Shown one piece after another: positions 11,645-19,837 of a stretch of 33,980 nt of DNA. Source of the stretch: Fusobacterium necrogenes (GTDB lineage Bacteria; Fusobacteriota; Fusobacteriia; Fusobacteriales; Fusobacteriaceae). How positions within the stretch are numbered: the stretch's first letter is position 1; the number at the start of each line of letters is the position of its first letter. The position numbers were made by a program, and so were the translations under genes. The stretch lies in NCBI RefSeq assembly GCF_900450765.1, contig NZ_UGGU01000001.1, forward strand, positions 1 to 33,980, written 5' to 3'. Below the pieces are notes generated by a model. That model worked only from the letters and a program-made list of their open reading frames with translations, had not been told where the DNA came from and made no database searches.

Positions 11645-12946
11645 TTATTTTCCTAATGTAAGTTGTAAATTATCTTTAGCCAGTTTGTTAGCCCAAGAAT
11701 TATTAGAGGTTGTAGCCACTTCTAAATTATTTCCCATATCTTTAGCTAGTTTTTTAGCCCAGACATTTTCTTTTTCAAGTTCATTTAATTTATCCTCTAA
11801 ATATTTAAAAGATTCAATATCACGTGTACCTACGTCTATTCTACCTTTATCAATAACTTCATTGTTTTTTATATGTTCAAAATAAAATTTATAAATACCT
11901 TCATTTTTTTGATAAAGTTCATTATCTAATTTTTTTATTTCTTCTAACAAGTCTTTAGTTAATTTTAAATCAGCGTAACTTTTAAGACCATTACTACGTT
12001 CGTTAAACTCAATACGCCAATATTCATTATCAGTTGTTTTATTAATAATCTTTTCTTTAGAGTGTTCAAGATATCTGCTATATAATAGTTCACTTGCTTT
12101 TTCAGCTTCTATACTTGCTTTAAAAAGTTCATTAAAATCATTTTTTAAAACTTTGATCCAACTTTGTAAATAAGCTCCGTGATTATCAATATGTGTAGCT
12201 TCTAATTTGATACCTAATTTTCCTTGTAACATCATTGCTCCAAGTTCAGCTACAAGCTCTTCTCTGGCATATTTTTCACTTCCAAAGTTATTTGTTATAT
12301 CTCTATTTAGTTCCTTTCCAGTTGAATGTACCATTTCATGTAATACAGTTGCTAGATAACTTTCTTGACTTTTGAAAGTCTCTTTTAATGGAATTAGGAT
12401 TTTATCTTTACTTGGAGTATAAAAAGCATCTGGTTGTGCAGTTTCAATAATAGGTACTTTAGAACTTTTTATAAAATTTTCTGCAATCTTTAAAGTTTCT
12501 GTTTTTTCTAAAGGTTTTAAATTAAGTGGTGGTATTCCTTCTACATCATTAGCATTGAAAACTCTAAAATAATTAGGAATAGGTGTATCTAATTTTACTT
12601 TAACTTTTTTTTCTACTCCTAATTCTGGATTTTTCTGCTTTTCCTCTTTTTCAAAAATCCATTTTTCTAATATTATACTTTTTGCTCCTGGTTTTATTTT
12701 CCACCCTTCATCTTGTGCTTGTTTAAATGTAACCCAACGAGGATCGTTATATTCATTTATAAGAGAAGCGTGGAAAGTTTTTAAAACATTTCTGCCTTTA
12801 TATGTTACATCTGATGAAGGATTTTTTGGTAATAGCATTTCTGGTGTCCAACCTTTTTTCCATTCAAGACCTTGTTTTTCCATTTTTTTGATGATTTCTT
12901 CAACTAATTTTTTTCTATCATTCATTAAAATATCAAGAGCTTTCAT
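11645..12946 (-). CDS. ardC: ArdC-like antirestriction / zincin protein
   Basis: This 433-residue protein starts at the ATG at 12946, 8 bp after AAAGGAG. The N-terminal domain (about 1-125) is the ArdC ssDNA-binding type (WKKGWTPEMLLPKNP, YKGRNVLKT, WVTFKQAQDEGWKIKPGAKS). A zinc-metallopeptidase domain follows with HEMVH near residue 200 and the downstream helix REELVAELGAMML. ArdC proteins protect incoming DNA from restriction; ArdC of pSa is known to enter recipients during conjugation. The C-terminus ends in SWANKLAKDNLQLTLGK, and a partial earlier copy (VWAKKLAKDMG) lies about 25 residues before it. This tail is shared with both plasmid toxins. The gene is third in a topB-small ORF-ardC operon. 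Confidence 0.9.
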   Translation of the reverse strand: MKALDILMNDRKKLVEEIIKKMEKQGLEWKKGWTPEMLLPKNPSSDVTYKGRNVLKTFHASLINEYNDPRWVTFKQAQDEGWKIKPGAKSIILEKWIFEKEEKQKNPELGVEKKVKVKLDTPIPNYFRVFNANDVEGIPPLNLKPLEKTETLKIAENFIKSSKVPIIETAQPDAFYTPSKDKILIPLKETFKSQESYLATVLHEMVHSTGKELNRDITNNFGSEKYAREELVAELGAMMLQGKLGIKLEATHIDNHGAYLQSWIKVLKNDFNELFKASIEAEKASELLYSRYLEHSKEKIINKTTDNEYWRIEFNERSNGLKSYADLKLTKDLLEEIKKLDNELYQKNEGIYKFYFEHIKNNEVIDKGRIDVGTRDIESFKYLEDKLNELEKENVWAKKLAKDMGNNLEVATTSNNSWANKLAKDNLQLTLGK

Positions 12947-12951
12947 TAAAA

Positions 12952-13089
12952 TCACTCCTTTACATTACCATTTTCATCTGCTTCTAGTTCTTCATTATCT
13001 ATGATAATTTCCTTGTCATGCTCACGAGATACCCCTATTCTTGCTAAATATTCCTCTATAGTTTCATTATTTTGTTTATCCCATTTCAT
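12952..13089 (-). CDS. Small 45-residue acidic protein between topB and ardC
   Basis: This frame starts MKWDKQNNETIEEYLARIGV and ends ENGNVKE. It has an AAGGAG site 8 bp upstream and stops 5 bp before the ardC start. It is acidic and mostly helical. The gene's own ribosome site, and ardC's site embedded in its last codons, support real translation and coupling. The family is not recognised; it could be a chaperone or inhibitor of ArdC. Confidence 0.6.
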   Translation of the reverse strand: MKWDKQNNETIEEYLARIGVSREHDKEIIIDNEELEADENGNVKE

Positions 13090-13119
13090 ATAGTTTTTCT
13101 CCTTATTTTTTATATTATA

Positions 13120-15207
13120 CTAATTATCGGCTTTTTTATTTTTGAATCCGTCTATTTCAAAATTTACATATATTCCGTTTAGTTTTAATTTTAGGTAAGC
13201 TTCATATTCTTTCCCTTCTTTATTGGACATTTTAAAAGCTTGTTTTTTCCCTGCTAACATACCTTTTAATTTTACTTTTGTTACCTTTATAGGATTGTTA
13301 AAATGTTTTGTATCTTCCCAGAGAAAAAATTTACATTCCTGGTTAGAACAAGTATAAAATATTTTTCCCTCTTTAGATTTTTTCTGATGTACTTGCCCTT
13401 TTTTACACATAGGACAAGTTCCTAAACTTTCTAATGTTTCATCTTTTTTTATTTTTTCAATCTCAATATTTTGATTGATTATACTCTTTAATTCTTCTTC
13501 TGCTAGGTTTAAAATATCCTCTATAGATTTTTCTTCCCTATAGATTTTTTTTAGTAACTTACTAAACTCAACTGTTCTTTCTGAATATAGATTGATATTA
13601 AGTTTATCTAATATTTCTATTAGTTTTTCTCCAAGCATTTCAATAGAATAATTAGATTTATTTTGAGAAATATATCCATATTTCTTAGCATTCTCAATAA
13701 TACCTGTTCTAGTTGCTTCAGTTCCTATTTCTACTCCCTCTAAAATAGCTTTATAATCTTCATCATCACTATCTTTTAATTCCTTTTTAAATGGATTTTT
13801 AAGATAATTAGATAATTCTTCTTCACTTATTTTTTTAGGTGGGGAAGTTTTCTTTTCTTTAGCTTCAAATATTATCTCAAATTCCTCATTTTCAGTAAAA
13901 TGAGGTAATTCATTTTTAAAATCTTTAGACTCATATTTATAAAATCCTTCTTGAATAATAGCTTCTCCAGTCAGCTTAAAAGTAATATTTTTATCATTTA
14001 AACTTTGAATAACTATAGTTGTTTTTTCTGTTAGCGTTTTCTCTTTTAAAAAATTAGCAATAAATCTATTTTTAACAATCTCATAAATTATTTTCTCATT
14101 TCCTGTTAATTCTTGTGGAATTTTCTTTGTTGGAGTAATAGCACTATGGCTTTCTATCTTTGATGAATCAAATATTCTTTTAGAATCAAGAAAATCAAGC
14201 TCATCATGCACATCAATCACTTTGATTAGCTCTTTAACTTTATTTTTTTCATTTTCTGCTAAATACTCTGTATTTGTTCTAGGATATGTAATATATCCAT
14301 TTTCATATAATTTTTGTATTATTTTTAAAGAACTTGCAAAATCTATTTTATAATTTTTAGATAAAAAACTCTGTAAAGTTGATAAAGAAAAAAGCTTACT
14401 TGCTTGTTTAGTTACTTCTTTTTTCTCTATTTCTATAATTTTGACCTTACCACTTAATTTTTTAGCTATTTCATTAGCTTTTTCTTTAGTATCTTCTTTT
14501 CTTTCATCAGTCAAAGTAACTTTTATATTATCTTTTTCTAATATTCCCTCAACTTGGTAATAATTTTTTGAAATAAAATTCTTTATTTCCATATCTCGAT
14601 CATATATGTATTTAATTATAGGAATTAATACTCTTCCACAAGCTAACTTCTGACCACTCTTAACTGTTAAATAAACTGTTAGATTAATACCTAATAACCA
14701 ATCAACCTCTGTTCTGGCCAGACCTTCATTATATAAATTTCTATAATCTTTATTATTTTTCAAATTTTGAATTTCTTTTCTTATGGTTTCATCTGTTTGC
14801 TCTGGTAACCATAATCTTTTTATAGTTTTATTTGTTCCAATTTCTTTTATAATATTATCTATAATTAATTGTCCTTCTCTATCTGCGTCGCCACAGTTAA
14901 TTATTTCTTCTACATCATTTCTATTAATTAACTCTTTTAATATCTTAAATTGTTTTTTTATTCCCTCATCATTTTTCAATTTATATAAAAAATCTTTAGG
15001 TACAAATGGTAAAGGTATTTCATTCCATTTAATTTCATTATTGTTCAAATAATCATAAATTGAATAAAGCTCTAATATATGTCCAAAAGCCCACGATATA
15101 ATGTACTCACTATTTTCTATATATCCATCTTTTCTTTCTTTAACTCCTAAAGCATTAGCAATATTTTTTGCTAAACTTGGTTTTTCTGCAATTATTAATT
15201 TTTTCAT
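13120..15207 (-). CDS. topB: DNA topoisomerase III (TraE/TopB type)
   Basis: This 695-residue type IA topoisomerase starts with the Toprim domain (LIIAEKPSLAKNIANALG at residues 3-20; CGDADREGQLI near 100). It continues with the type IA core LARTEVDWLLGINLTVYLT. The active-site tyrosine is in ITYPRTNTEYL (about residue 306). A C-terminal zinc ribbon, CPMCKKGQ...CSNQECKFFLW, lies at about 625-660. Plasmid topoisomerase III enzymes such as TraE of RP4 decatenate and relax DNA during replication and transfer. The length matches the family. It starts 62 bp from a divergent plus-strand promoter and heads the topB-orf-ardC cluster. Confidence 0.95.
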   Translation of the reverse strand: MKKLIIAEKPSLAKNIANALGVKERKDGYIENSEYIISWAFGHILELYSIYDYLNNNEIKWNEIPLPFVPKDFLYKLKNDEGIKKQFKILKELINRNDVEEIINCGDADREGQLIIDNIIKEIGTNKTIKRLWLPEQTDETIRKEIQNLKNNKDYRNLYNEGLARTEVDWLLGINLTVYLTVKSGQKLACGRVLIPIIKYIYDRDMEIKNFISKNYYQVEGILEKDNIKVTLTDERKEDTKEKANEIAKKLSGKVKIIEIEKKEVTKQASKLFSLSTLQSFLSKNYKIDFASSLKIIQKLYENGYITYPRTNTEYLAENEKNKVKELIKVIDVHDELDFLDSKRIFDSSKIESHSAITPTKKIPQELTGNEKIIYEIVKNRFIANFLKEKTLTEKTTIVIQSLNDKNITFKLTGEAIIQEGFYKYESKDFKNELPHFTENEEFEIIFEAKEKKTSPPKKISEEELSNYLKNPFKKELKDSDDEDYKAILEGVEIGTEATRTGIIENAKKYGYISQNKSNYSIEMLGEKLIEILDKLNINLYSERTVEFSKLLKKIYREEKSIEDILNLAEEELKSIINQNIEIEKIKKDETLESLGTCPMCKKGQVHQKKSKEGKIFYTCSNQECKFFLWEDTKHFNNPIKVTKVKLKGMLAGKKQAFKMSNKEGKEYEAYLKLKLNGIYVNFEIDGFKNKKADN

Positions 15208-15227
15208 TATTACCCCCTTATTAGAAT

Positions 15228-15256
15228 TTGTTTCATTTTTTCTTTTATGATATAAT
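15228..15256 (+). promoter_or_regulatory. Promoter of the plus-strand gene at 15287
   Basis: TTGTTT (15228-15233), 17-bp spacer, TATAAT (15251-15256), 30 bp before the start codon. Confidence 0.65.
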
Positions 15257-15286
15257 TAAAAGAAAAATTTGAGGTGTATTTCCAAC

Positions 15287-15871
15287 ATGATAAATTTTGA
15301 AAATGTTTTATCTATTTTAAAAAAAGAGTACTTTAAAATTAATAGAGAAATTTTAAGATTTGATTTTTTATATAATAATTTTCACATATTCTTTTTTTAT
15401 AAGCCAACCTTAATAAAAAATGGAAAGGATATGTTTGTTTTCAATGCTGATATTAATAATGTTATTATTTCTAAACCTCTTTATTTTCATAATGATGTAT
15501 TCTTAATAACTTCTATTCCTAGAGAAATTTTTAGATACTTCCTTGAAATTTCTCCTAAACCTTCTTCATTTTTTGAAGATGTCAAAGAAAAAATCTTAAA
15601 TAATCAAGTTAATTATGCTTCTTCAAATATTAGAGAAGTAGAGAATAGTTACAATACTTTTATAAATAATTTTCCTAATTTTAAAATGGATAAACCATAC
15701 TTTTGGAGATTAACTACTGCTAGAATGTCCCCACTTATAGAAGAAAAATTAAAGAATAATTATAATATAACTAATCAGCAAATTAAATTTTTAAAAGACA
15801 ATAATAAAACAGCTCAATTTACACATAACCCTGCTAAAGAACGAGTTTTAATTATTAATTTAAAAAAGTAG
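15287..15871 (+). CDS. Hypothetical protein, possibly DUF6037-like
   Basis: This protein has 194 residues from the ATG at 15287. GAGGTG lies 10 bp upstream; a TTG 18 bp earlier coincides with that site and is not a credible start. The N-terminal part (LKKEYFKINREILRFDFLYNNFHIFFFY) and the C-terminal part (KPYFWRLTTARMSP...LKDNNKTAQF) remind me of DUF6037 proteins, but I am not certain. It has no signal peptide, membrane helix or catalytic motif. It is an isolated plus-strand gene with its own promoter between minus-strand operons and converges directly on the next gene, with no space between stop codons. A single-gene cargo acquisition is likely. Confidence 0.6.
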   Translation: MINFENVLSILKKEYFKINREILRFDFLYNNFHIFFFYKPTLIKNGKDMFVFNADINNVIISKPLYFHNDVFLITSIPREIFRYFLEISPKPSSFFEDVKEKILNNQVNYASSNIREVENSYNTFINNFPNFKMDKPYFWRLTTARMSPLIEEKLKNNYNITNQQIKFLKDNNKTAQFTHNPAKERVLIINLKK

Positions 15872-16315
15872 TTAAATATTTTGTACCCAACTAGCAATAA
15901 AAAATTTACTATCTATTGCTAATTTTTTTTCTACTTCATCTTTTTTAAATGAATCTTGAATATTAAGTATTTTTAAAATCTCTTCTATGCTTAAAGGAGA
16001 AGATAAATATTTCTCTATTATTTTAGCTTCATTACTAAAACTAAATTCTTTATTTGATTGATAGCTAGGATAACCTAAAAAAAGTCTTATATCTTTAATA
16101 TTTAATTCTACTAATTCTTTTACATCTGGCTTCCATAACCAAAATTTCTTTAGTGATAATATTAAAATCCAATTTAATTCATCACATAAAAAATCCATAT
16201 ATTTTTTTTCTTCAATCTTGTATTTATAAATTAAAATATTAGTATATTCTTTATATCTTGCATGACTTTTTACACCATTAAAATTATAAGAAAACCATAT
16301 ATTAATATCTTCCAT
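15872..16315 (-). CDS. Hypothetical protein, tandem paralogue B
   Basis: This 147-residue protein is similar along its length to the upstream neighbour at 16413-16841. Both start ME(D/V)..., have FxYxxNxxKxHA(R/K) near residue 10-20, a WxLILSxxxxWLWK-type core (about 48-62), an ELxExxIKxI segment, and end with IA(S/L)W(V/I)QN. Sequence identity is low, so the duplication is old. It is rich in Trp, with no recognised family, signal peptide or membrane helix. The start follows GGAGGGAGA. Immunity or effector-binding roles are only guesses. Confidence 0.6.
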   Translation of the reverse strand: MEDINIWFSYNFNGVKSHARYKEYTNILIYKYKIEEKKYMDFLCDELNWILILSLKKFWLWKPDVKELVELNIKDIRLFLGYPSYQSNKEFSFSNEAKIIEKYLSSPLSIEEILKILNIQDSFKKDEVEKKLAIDSKFFIASWVQNI

Positions 16316-16412
16316 TCTCCCTCCTAACTCTGATTACTTACAATGAAATACAAAGCAGTAATAATAAATATCATTACTTTTTTATATCTTTATCATCTTT
16401 AAAAATGAAAAA

Positions 16413-16841
16413 TTAACAATTTTGTATCCATAAAGCTATATAAAAATTAGTACTTCCTGACATTAGTAATATATCTTTTACTTTTTCTTTTATTTTAGAA
16501 TTTTCAAATTCTAAGCACTCTACAATTTCATCAAGTGTATATGGTTCTTTTAAATACTTTTTTTCTATTGAACTAAAGGATTTATATTTAATACACCTTT
16601 TTTTGGGTTTAAAAGTAAGAGTTTTAATCGAAATTTCCATTAACTCTTGATTATCTGTTTTCCAAATCCAAGCTTGATTATTTGATAATATTAACTTCCA
16701 ATTTGAATCATTGAGATAAAATTTATCTAATTCTTCATCACTTTTATCAGTTGAATATATTACTAAATCAATTAAATCTTTAGATTTTGCATGATTTTTA
16801 AAAGTATTATTCCCATATAAAAAATACATATTGACTTCCAT
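16413..16841 (-). CDS. Hypothetical protein, tandem paralogue A
   Basis: This protein has 142 residues from the ATG at 16841, preceded by AAAAGGAG with 8-bp spacing. The frame is open 96 bp further upstream, but that stretch is the bipartite hairpin element and encodes an unlikely Cys-rich peptide. The protein has the same core as its downstream paralogue (WKLILSNNQAWIWKTDNQELMEISIK; C-terminus YIALWIQNC). The family is not recognised. The gap to the second paralogue is 97 bp and shows no terminator, so they are probably co-transcribed. Confidence 0.6.
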   Translation of the reverse strand: MEVNMYFLYGNNTFKNHAKSKDLIDLVIYSTDKSDEELDKFYLNDSNWKLILSNNQAWIWKTDNQELMEISIKTLTFKPKKRCIKYKSFSSIEKKYLKEPYTLDEIVECLEFENSKIKEKVKDILLMSGSTNFYIALWIQNC

Positions 16842-17124
16842 TTCTAAACTCCTTTTTAACTTTCCTCTGAACTTGTGGGAGCACCCACACCCCCGTTGGA
16901 CTTGATGAAAGAAAAAATCTAAAGATTTTTCTTCCATTCAAGCCCTCAAAATTTATTTAAGATATATCACTATAAAAAAACTAAAGCTAAAATTATTCCT
17001 AAATAGTAATCTTTTTCTAAAAAGGCTTTCTAAAATCGTATTTAACGCACTTTTTAAACCTTGTTTGAAGTTTATATCGTCTTGATTTTAAAAACCTTTT
17101 AAACAAGTAATAAACCTATTATAA
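16842..17124. other. Intergenic region after the T4SS operon
   Basis: About 280 bp lie between the barrel-protein stop and paralogue A. It holds bipartite hairpin element copy B (16875-16942). Near 17040-17105 it holds an AT-rich stretch with CTTGTTT / AAACAAG arms about 45 bp apart. There is no clear terminator with a T tract and no convincing promoter. Confidence 0.4.
16875..16942. repeat. Bipartite hairpin element, copy B
   Basis: GTGGG-AGCA-CCCAC (16875-16888) is followed by CCCCCG and a long AT-rich hairpin from CTTGATG (16901) to CATTCAAG (16942). Compared with copy A, the short stem keeps its length while a C-G pair becomes T-A on both sides, a compensatory change. The long hairpins have similar size but different inner sequence. 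Confidence 0.6.
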
Positions 17125-18060
17125 TTACAACATTACTTTTATACCTGCACTAAATATATTCATATCACTTGAAGTGGTAAAAGACTTCTTATAATCATAT
17201 CTTACGTATAGTTTTGACACCTCATTATATTCTGCCTTTAATTCGATTCCTATTCTTCCTTCTTGTTCAAAATGATCTTTAGTGCCTTTATATTTTCTAT
17301 TCTCTAAAAATTCATAATTGTAAGAAAAGATAGGAGTAATACTTATTCTTAAATCATCATCATATATTACTTTTTCAAGTTCACTTCCTACCCCAAAATT
17401 AATAGAATCATTTTTAATTTTTTTATTATTTATATTTACTGCTTTTTCTTTTACTTCTGTTCTTTTTATATCTGTTTCAAAATATAGTTTTGGATAAAAA
17501 TTATCATAGTAATTATCTATCATATCGCTATATTTACTGTATAAACCTATAAATCTAGTATCTAATTTGTAATCTGAATTTTTTTCTTTTTCTTTACTTA
17601 TTCCTCCATAAGCTGTTATAAAAAATTGAGTAAAATCTGAATAATCTTTGTAGTTATAAAAAATATTAAATTGTCCAAAATCTCCAGTTAATTTTGTTTT
17701 ATTATATTCATTATCAAGATCTGTATAATTTAAGTTGAATCCTATTCTTTTTTCAAGTTCTGGGGAATAAGAATATAATAAATTAATTCCATTTCCTGTA
17801 TTATCATTAATATTTGAATATGTATATCCTAGTTTATAAATATTTTCTCTATCAGTATTATCATCTGCTAATGTTTTTAATAAGTAATCATTATTAATTT
17901 TCATCAAAGAATACTTTGTAAATAATGGCGTTTTTAATTCTTTTCCAGTATTTATTACACTCATATTTGTATCAAATTCTAGTCCAGTATATCCACGCTC
18001 AAGATCTACTGCGAATACCAAACTTTGACAAGCAATTAAACCTAATATAACTTTTTTCAT
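17125..18060 (-). CDS. Outer-membrane beta-barrel protein, last gene of the T4SS operon
   Basis: This 311-residue protein has a signal peptide (MKKVILGLIACQSLVFA, cleavage about residue 17). It is followed by regularly spaced amphipathic strands rich in Tyr, Asn and Asp, such as FNIFYNYKDYSDFTQFFITAYGG and LYVRYDYKKSF. It ends in a strand with alternating hydrophobics (NIFSAGIKVML). This resembles the barrel domain of fusobacterial autotransporter-type proteins without a passenger. It starts 13 bp downstream of traF and probably belongs to the T4SS operon. A role in surface exclusion, mating-pair contact or as an outer-membrane anchor is inferred. No standard Trb gene matches it. Confidence 0.7.
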   Translation of the reverse strand: MKKVILGLIACQSLVFAVDLERGYTGLEFDTNMSVINTGKELKTPLFTKYSLMKINNDYLLKTLADDNTDRENIYKLGYTYSNINDNTGNGINLLYSYSPELEKRIGFNLNYTDLDNEYNKTKLTGDFGQFNIFYNYKDYSDFTQFFITAYGGISKEKEKNSDYKLDTRFIGLYSKYSDMIDNYYDNFYPKLYFETDIKRTEVKEKAVNINNKKIKNDSINFGVGSELEKVIYDDDLRISITPIFSYNYEFLENRKYKGTKDHFEQEGRIGIELKAEYNEVSKLYVRYDYKKSFTTSSDMNIFSAGIKVML

Positions 18061-18073
18061 TTTTTACTCCTTT

Positions 18074-18610
18074 TCAATGTTTCACACGTGTAACATAACT
18101 AAAATTTATTTTACTTGCTTCTTTTAAAATTTTATCTTTTTTTATAATTCCAAAATACCTAGAATCATAACTGTTATTATCTGATCCAAGTAATATATAC
18201 TCATTTTCTTTTAGTACATAATCTATAGGTAATTCTGAATTTAATTTTTTCCCTTGTAAATCATATTTTTTTATATTTCCTTTAAACTCTCCATTTATAT
18301 ATAAGTTATTATTTTTGACTTGAATACTATCTCCAGGAATACCTTTTATATATTTAACTAAATAATTAATATGTTGTGGTAGATATTCTCTTTCCCAAAT
18401 TATTTTTTTTGCATTATCTGGAATCTCTATATATACAATTTTATTTCTTTCTAAGTTTTTAATATCTTGTAATTTATATATTCCTTTAGGTATTGAAGGG
18501 GTTATATTTATACAGTAATTATTATAAATATATAATTTTACTGTATAAACAATCCCTAAAGTTATAACTAATATTTTTATAAATTTTTTCAGTTTATTTC
18601 TTATAATCAA
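18074..18610 (-). CDS. traF: TraF-like signal peptidase (S26), pilin maturation
   Basis: From a TTG at 18610 the protein has 178 residues; GGAGGA lies 10 bp upstream. An in-frame ATG at 18640 has no ribosome site and would lengthen the overlap with trbL, but cannot be excluded. It has one membrane anchor (LVITLGIVYTVKLYIY), then the catalytic Ser in TPSIPKGIY, the Lys in YLVKYIKGIPGD, and SYDSRYFG near the C-terminus. This is the S26C pattern of IncP TraF, which cuts the TrbC pilin precursor and closes it into a ring. Its presence with a TrbC-type pilin suggests a cyclic pilus subunit here. Confidence 0.85.
   Translation of the reverse strand: MIIRNKLKKFIKILVITLGIVYTVKLYIYNNYCINITPSIPKGIYKLQDIKNLERNKIVYIEIPDNAKKIIWEREYLPQHINYLVKYIKGIPGDSIQVKNNNLYINGEFKGNIKKYDLQGKKLNSELPIDYVLKENEYILLGSDNNSYDSRYFGIIKKDKILKEASKINFSYVTRVKH
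18077..18096. repeat. parS-like palindrome 3 (degenerate)
   Basis: ATGTTTCAC-AC-GTGTAACAT has the same core as the other three palindromes, with one mismatch in the right arm, and lies over the last codons of traF. The coding constraint may explain the mismatch. Confidence 0.55.
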
Positions 18611-19541
18611 GAGTATTTGTTCCTCCAGTATTATTTGCATAGGCGTTAAATGTATTTGAAGATGTATTACCCATATTTTTAACTCCCATTGCTGCTTGTC
18701 CTGCTAGTGATTGTGCTGTTCTTGTATTTGTAATACCTAAAGAAGATATACTACCAGATAATAGAGTAGATACAAATGTAGGTATTTTTGTCATCATAAA
18801 TACAAATAGTATCATAATTGCTAAGCTATATATAACTGTAAAAAGTTCTATTTCTCCTATTGAATCAGTAGGGAAAAATATATTATTCCTATATTTTTCA
18901 TAGAAATTTAAAATTATAGTTATAAACATTATCTCAATTCCTTGAGCGAATAAACCATGTATTCCTTTTAAAGCTATATCTTGAGTATTTTTAAATGCAC
19001 CAAATGGCATAAGTATTATAGCTGTTGCTGTTACAATAAAAAATTTAACAAAACTTACTGTAATTTCTATTCCTATAAATAAAGCTCCAATAGCAAGGAA
19101 AAAAGTAAAAATTAATACCGCAGTAGGTACACTTTCTATAGATACTATTGGTATTGCGTCTAAACCTACAGTAGATCCAGATATTAATAATATTCCTTTT
19201 ATAAACTCTGAAAGATCATTAAATACTACACCAGGAGAAACTTTCAATTCTGTTGAAGGAATACCCAAAGTAGCTAAATTCCCAAGTTGAATAAAACCTT
19301 TTAAAAGAATATCTACAATATTAGAAAAATCTTTAATTAAATAAATGAAAAATCCATAAATAAAAATTTTTCTTATCAATTTAATAAAAACATTTAAGCC
19401 TTCTTCTTCAATAAATAAAAATGTTAAAGTTATATCTATCATAATCATATAATAAATCATACGAATTGAAGTATCAGTTAAGTTTTTAACCATTGTAATA
19501 TTGACATTCTGAAATTCTTTTATAATTGCTGTAAAATCCAT
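18594..19541 (-). CDS. trbL: TrbL/VirB6-like polytopic inner-membrane protein
   Basis: This 315-residue protein has six or so hydrophobic segments: about 28-45, 55-68, 130-150, 155-180, 200-212 and 230-250. The central EITVSFVKFFIVTATAIILMPFGAF block is typical of TrbL/VirB6. The C-terminal tail is Ala/Gly/Asn-rich and soluble, as in TrbL. It forms part of the inner-membrane channel. Its start overlaps the small membrane gene upstream by 22 bp. Its 3' end contains the traF ribosome site and start. Confidence 0.8.
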   Translation of the reverse strand: MDFTAIIKEFQNVNITMVKNLTDTSIRMIYYMIMIDITLTFLFIEEEGLNVFIKLIRKIFIYGFFIYLIKDFSNIVDILLKGFIQLGNLATLGIPSTELKVSPGVVFNDLSEFIKGILLISGSTVGLDAIPIVSIESVPTAVLIFTFFLAIGALFIGIEITVSFVKFFIVTATAIILMPFGAFKNTQDIALKGIHGLFAQGIEIMFITIILNFYEKYRNNIFFPTDSIGEIELFTVIYSLAIMILFVFMMTKIPTFVSTLLSGSISSLGITNTRTAQSLAGQAAMGVKNMGNTSSNTFNAYANNTGGTNTLDYKK

Positions 19542-19837
19542 ATTCCACCTCTATAAAGAAGTAATACTGTTAGTATTACAAAGTAAGTTTTTAAAAATAA
19601 ATAATTAGTAGTTATTTTTAAATTTTTTAATATAATTTCAATTAAAATAATAACAATTCCTACAATTAGAAAATCAAAAGAAAAATTAAAGATCGTTATT
19701 TTAGTATCTAAAAATCCTAATAATATAAGAAAAAAGTAAATAGTATATTTTTTTTTGTTTTCTAAAGATTTTAAGATTTTTGTTTTATCTAAAAAATAAA
19801 AAATATAAATAATTACTAATATTTGTAGTATAATCAT
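19520..19837 (-). CDS. Small membrane protein in the T4SS operon
   Basis: This 105-residue protein has hydrophobic segments at about 1-16, 31-45, 51-70 and 83-97, and Lys-rich cytoplasmic loops. It overlaps both neighbours (4 bp with trbJ, 22 bp with trbL), so it is tightly coupled to the transfer genes. Its place between trbJ and trbL matches that of trbK, the IncP entry-exclusion gene. However, it lacks a lipobox and is polytopic, so homology is not claimed. Confidence 0.65.
   Translation of the reverse strand: MIILQILVIIYIFYFLDKTKILKSLENKKKYTIYFFLILLGFLDTKITIFNFSFDFLIVGIVIILIEIILKNLKITTNYLFLKTYFVILTVLLLYRGGIWILQQL

Noticed and set aside
14195-14225. ATCAAGCTCATCAT shared between topB and both rep genes
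   Set aside because: It encodes the common peptide DELDF in the same codons; AT-rich codon bias makes such short matches likely and no wider similarity exists.
16842-16937. 32-residue N-terminal extension of paralogue A with a Cys-rich segment
   Set aside because: The stretch is the bipartite hairpin element, and the internal ATG at 16841 has a strong AAGGAG site and matches the paralogue's start.
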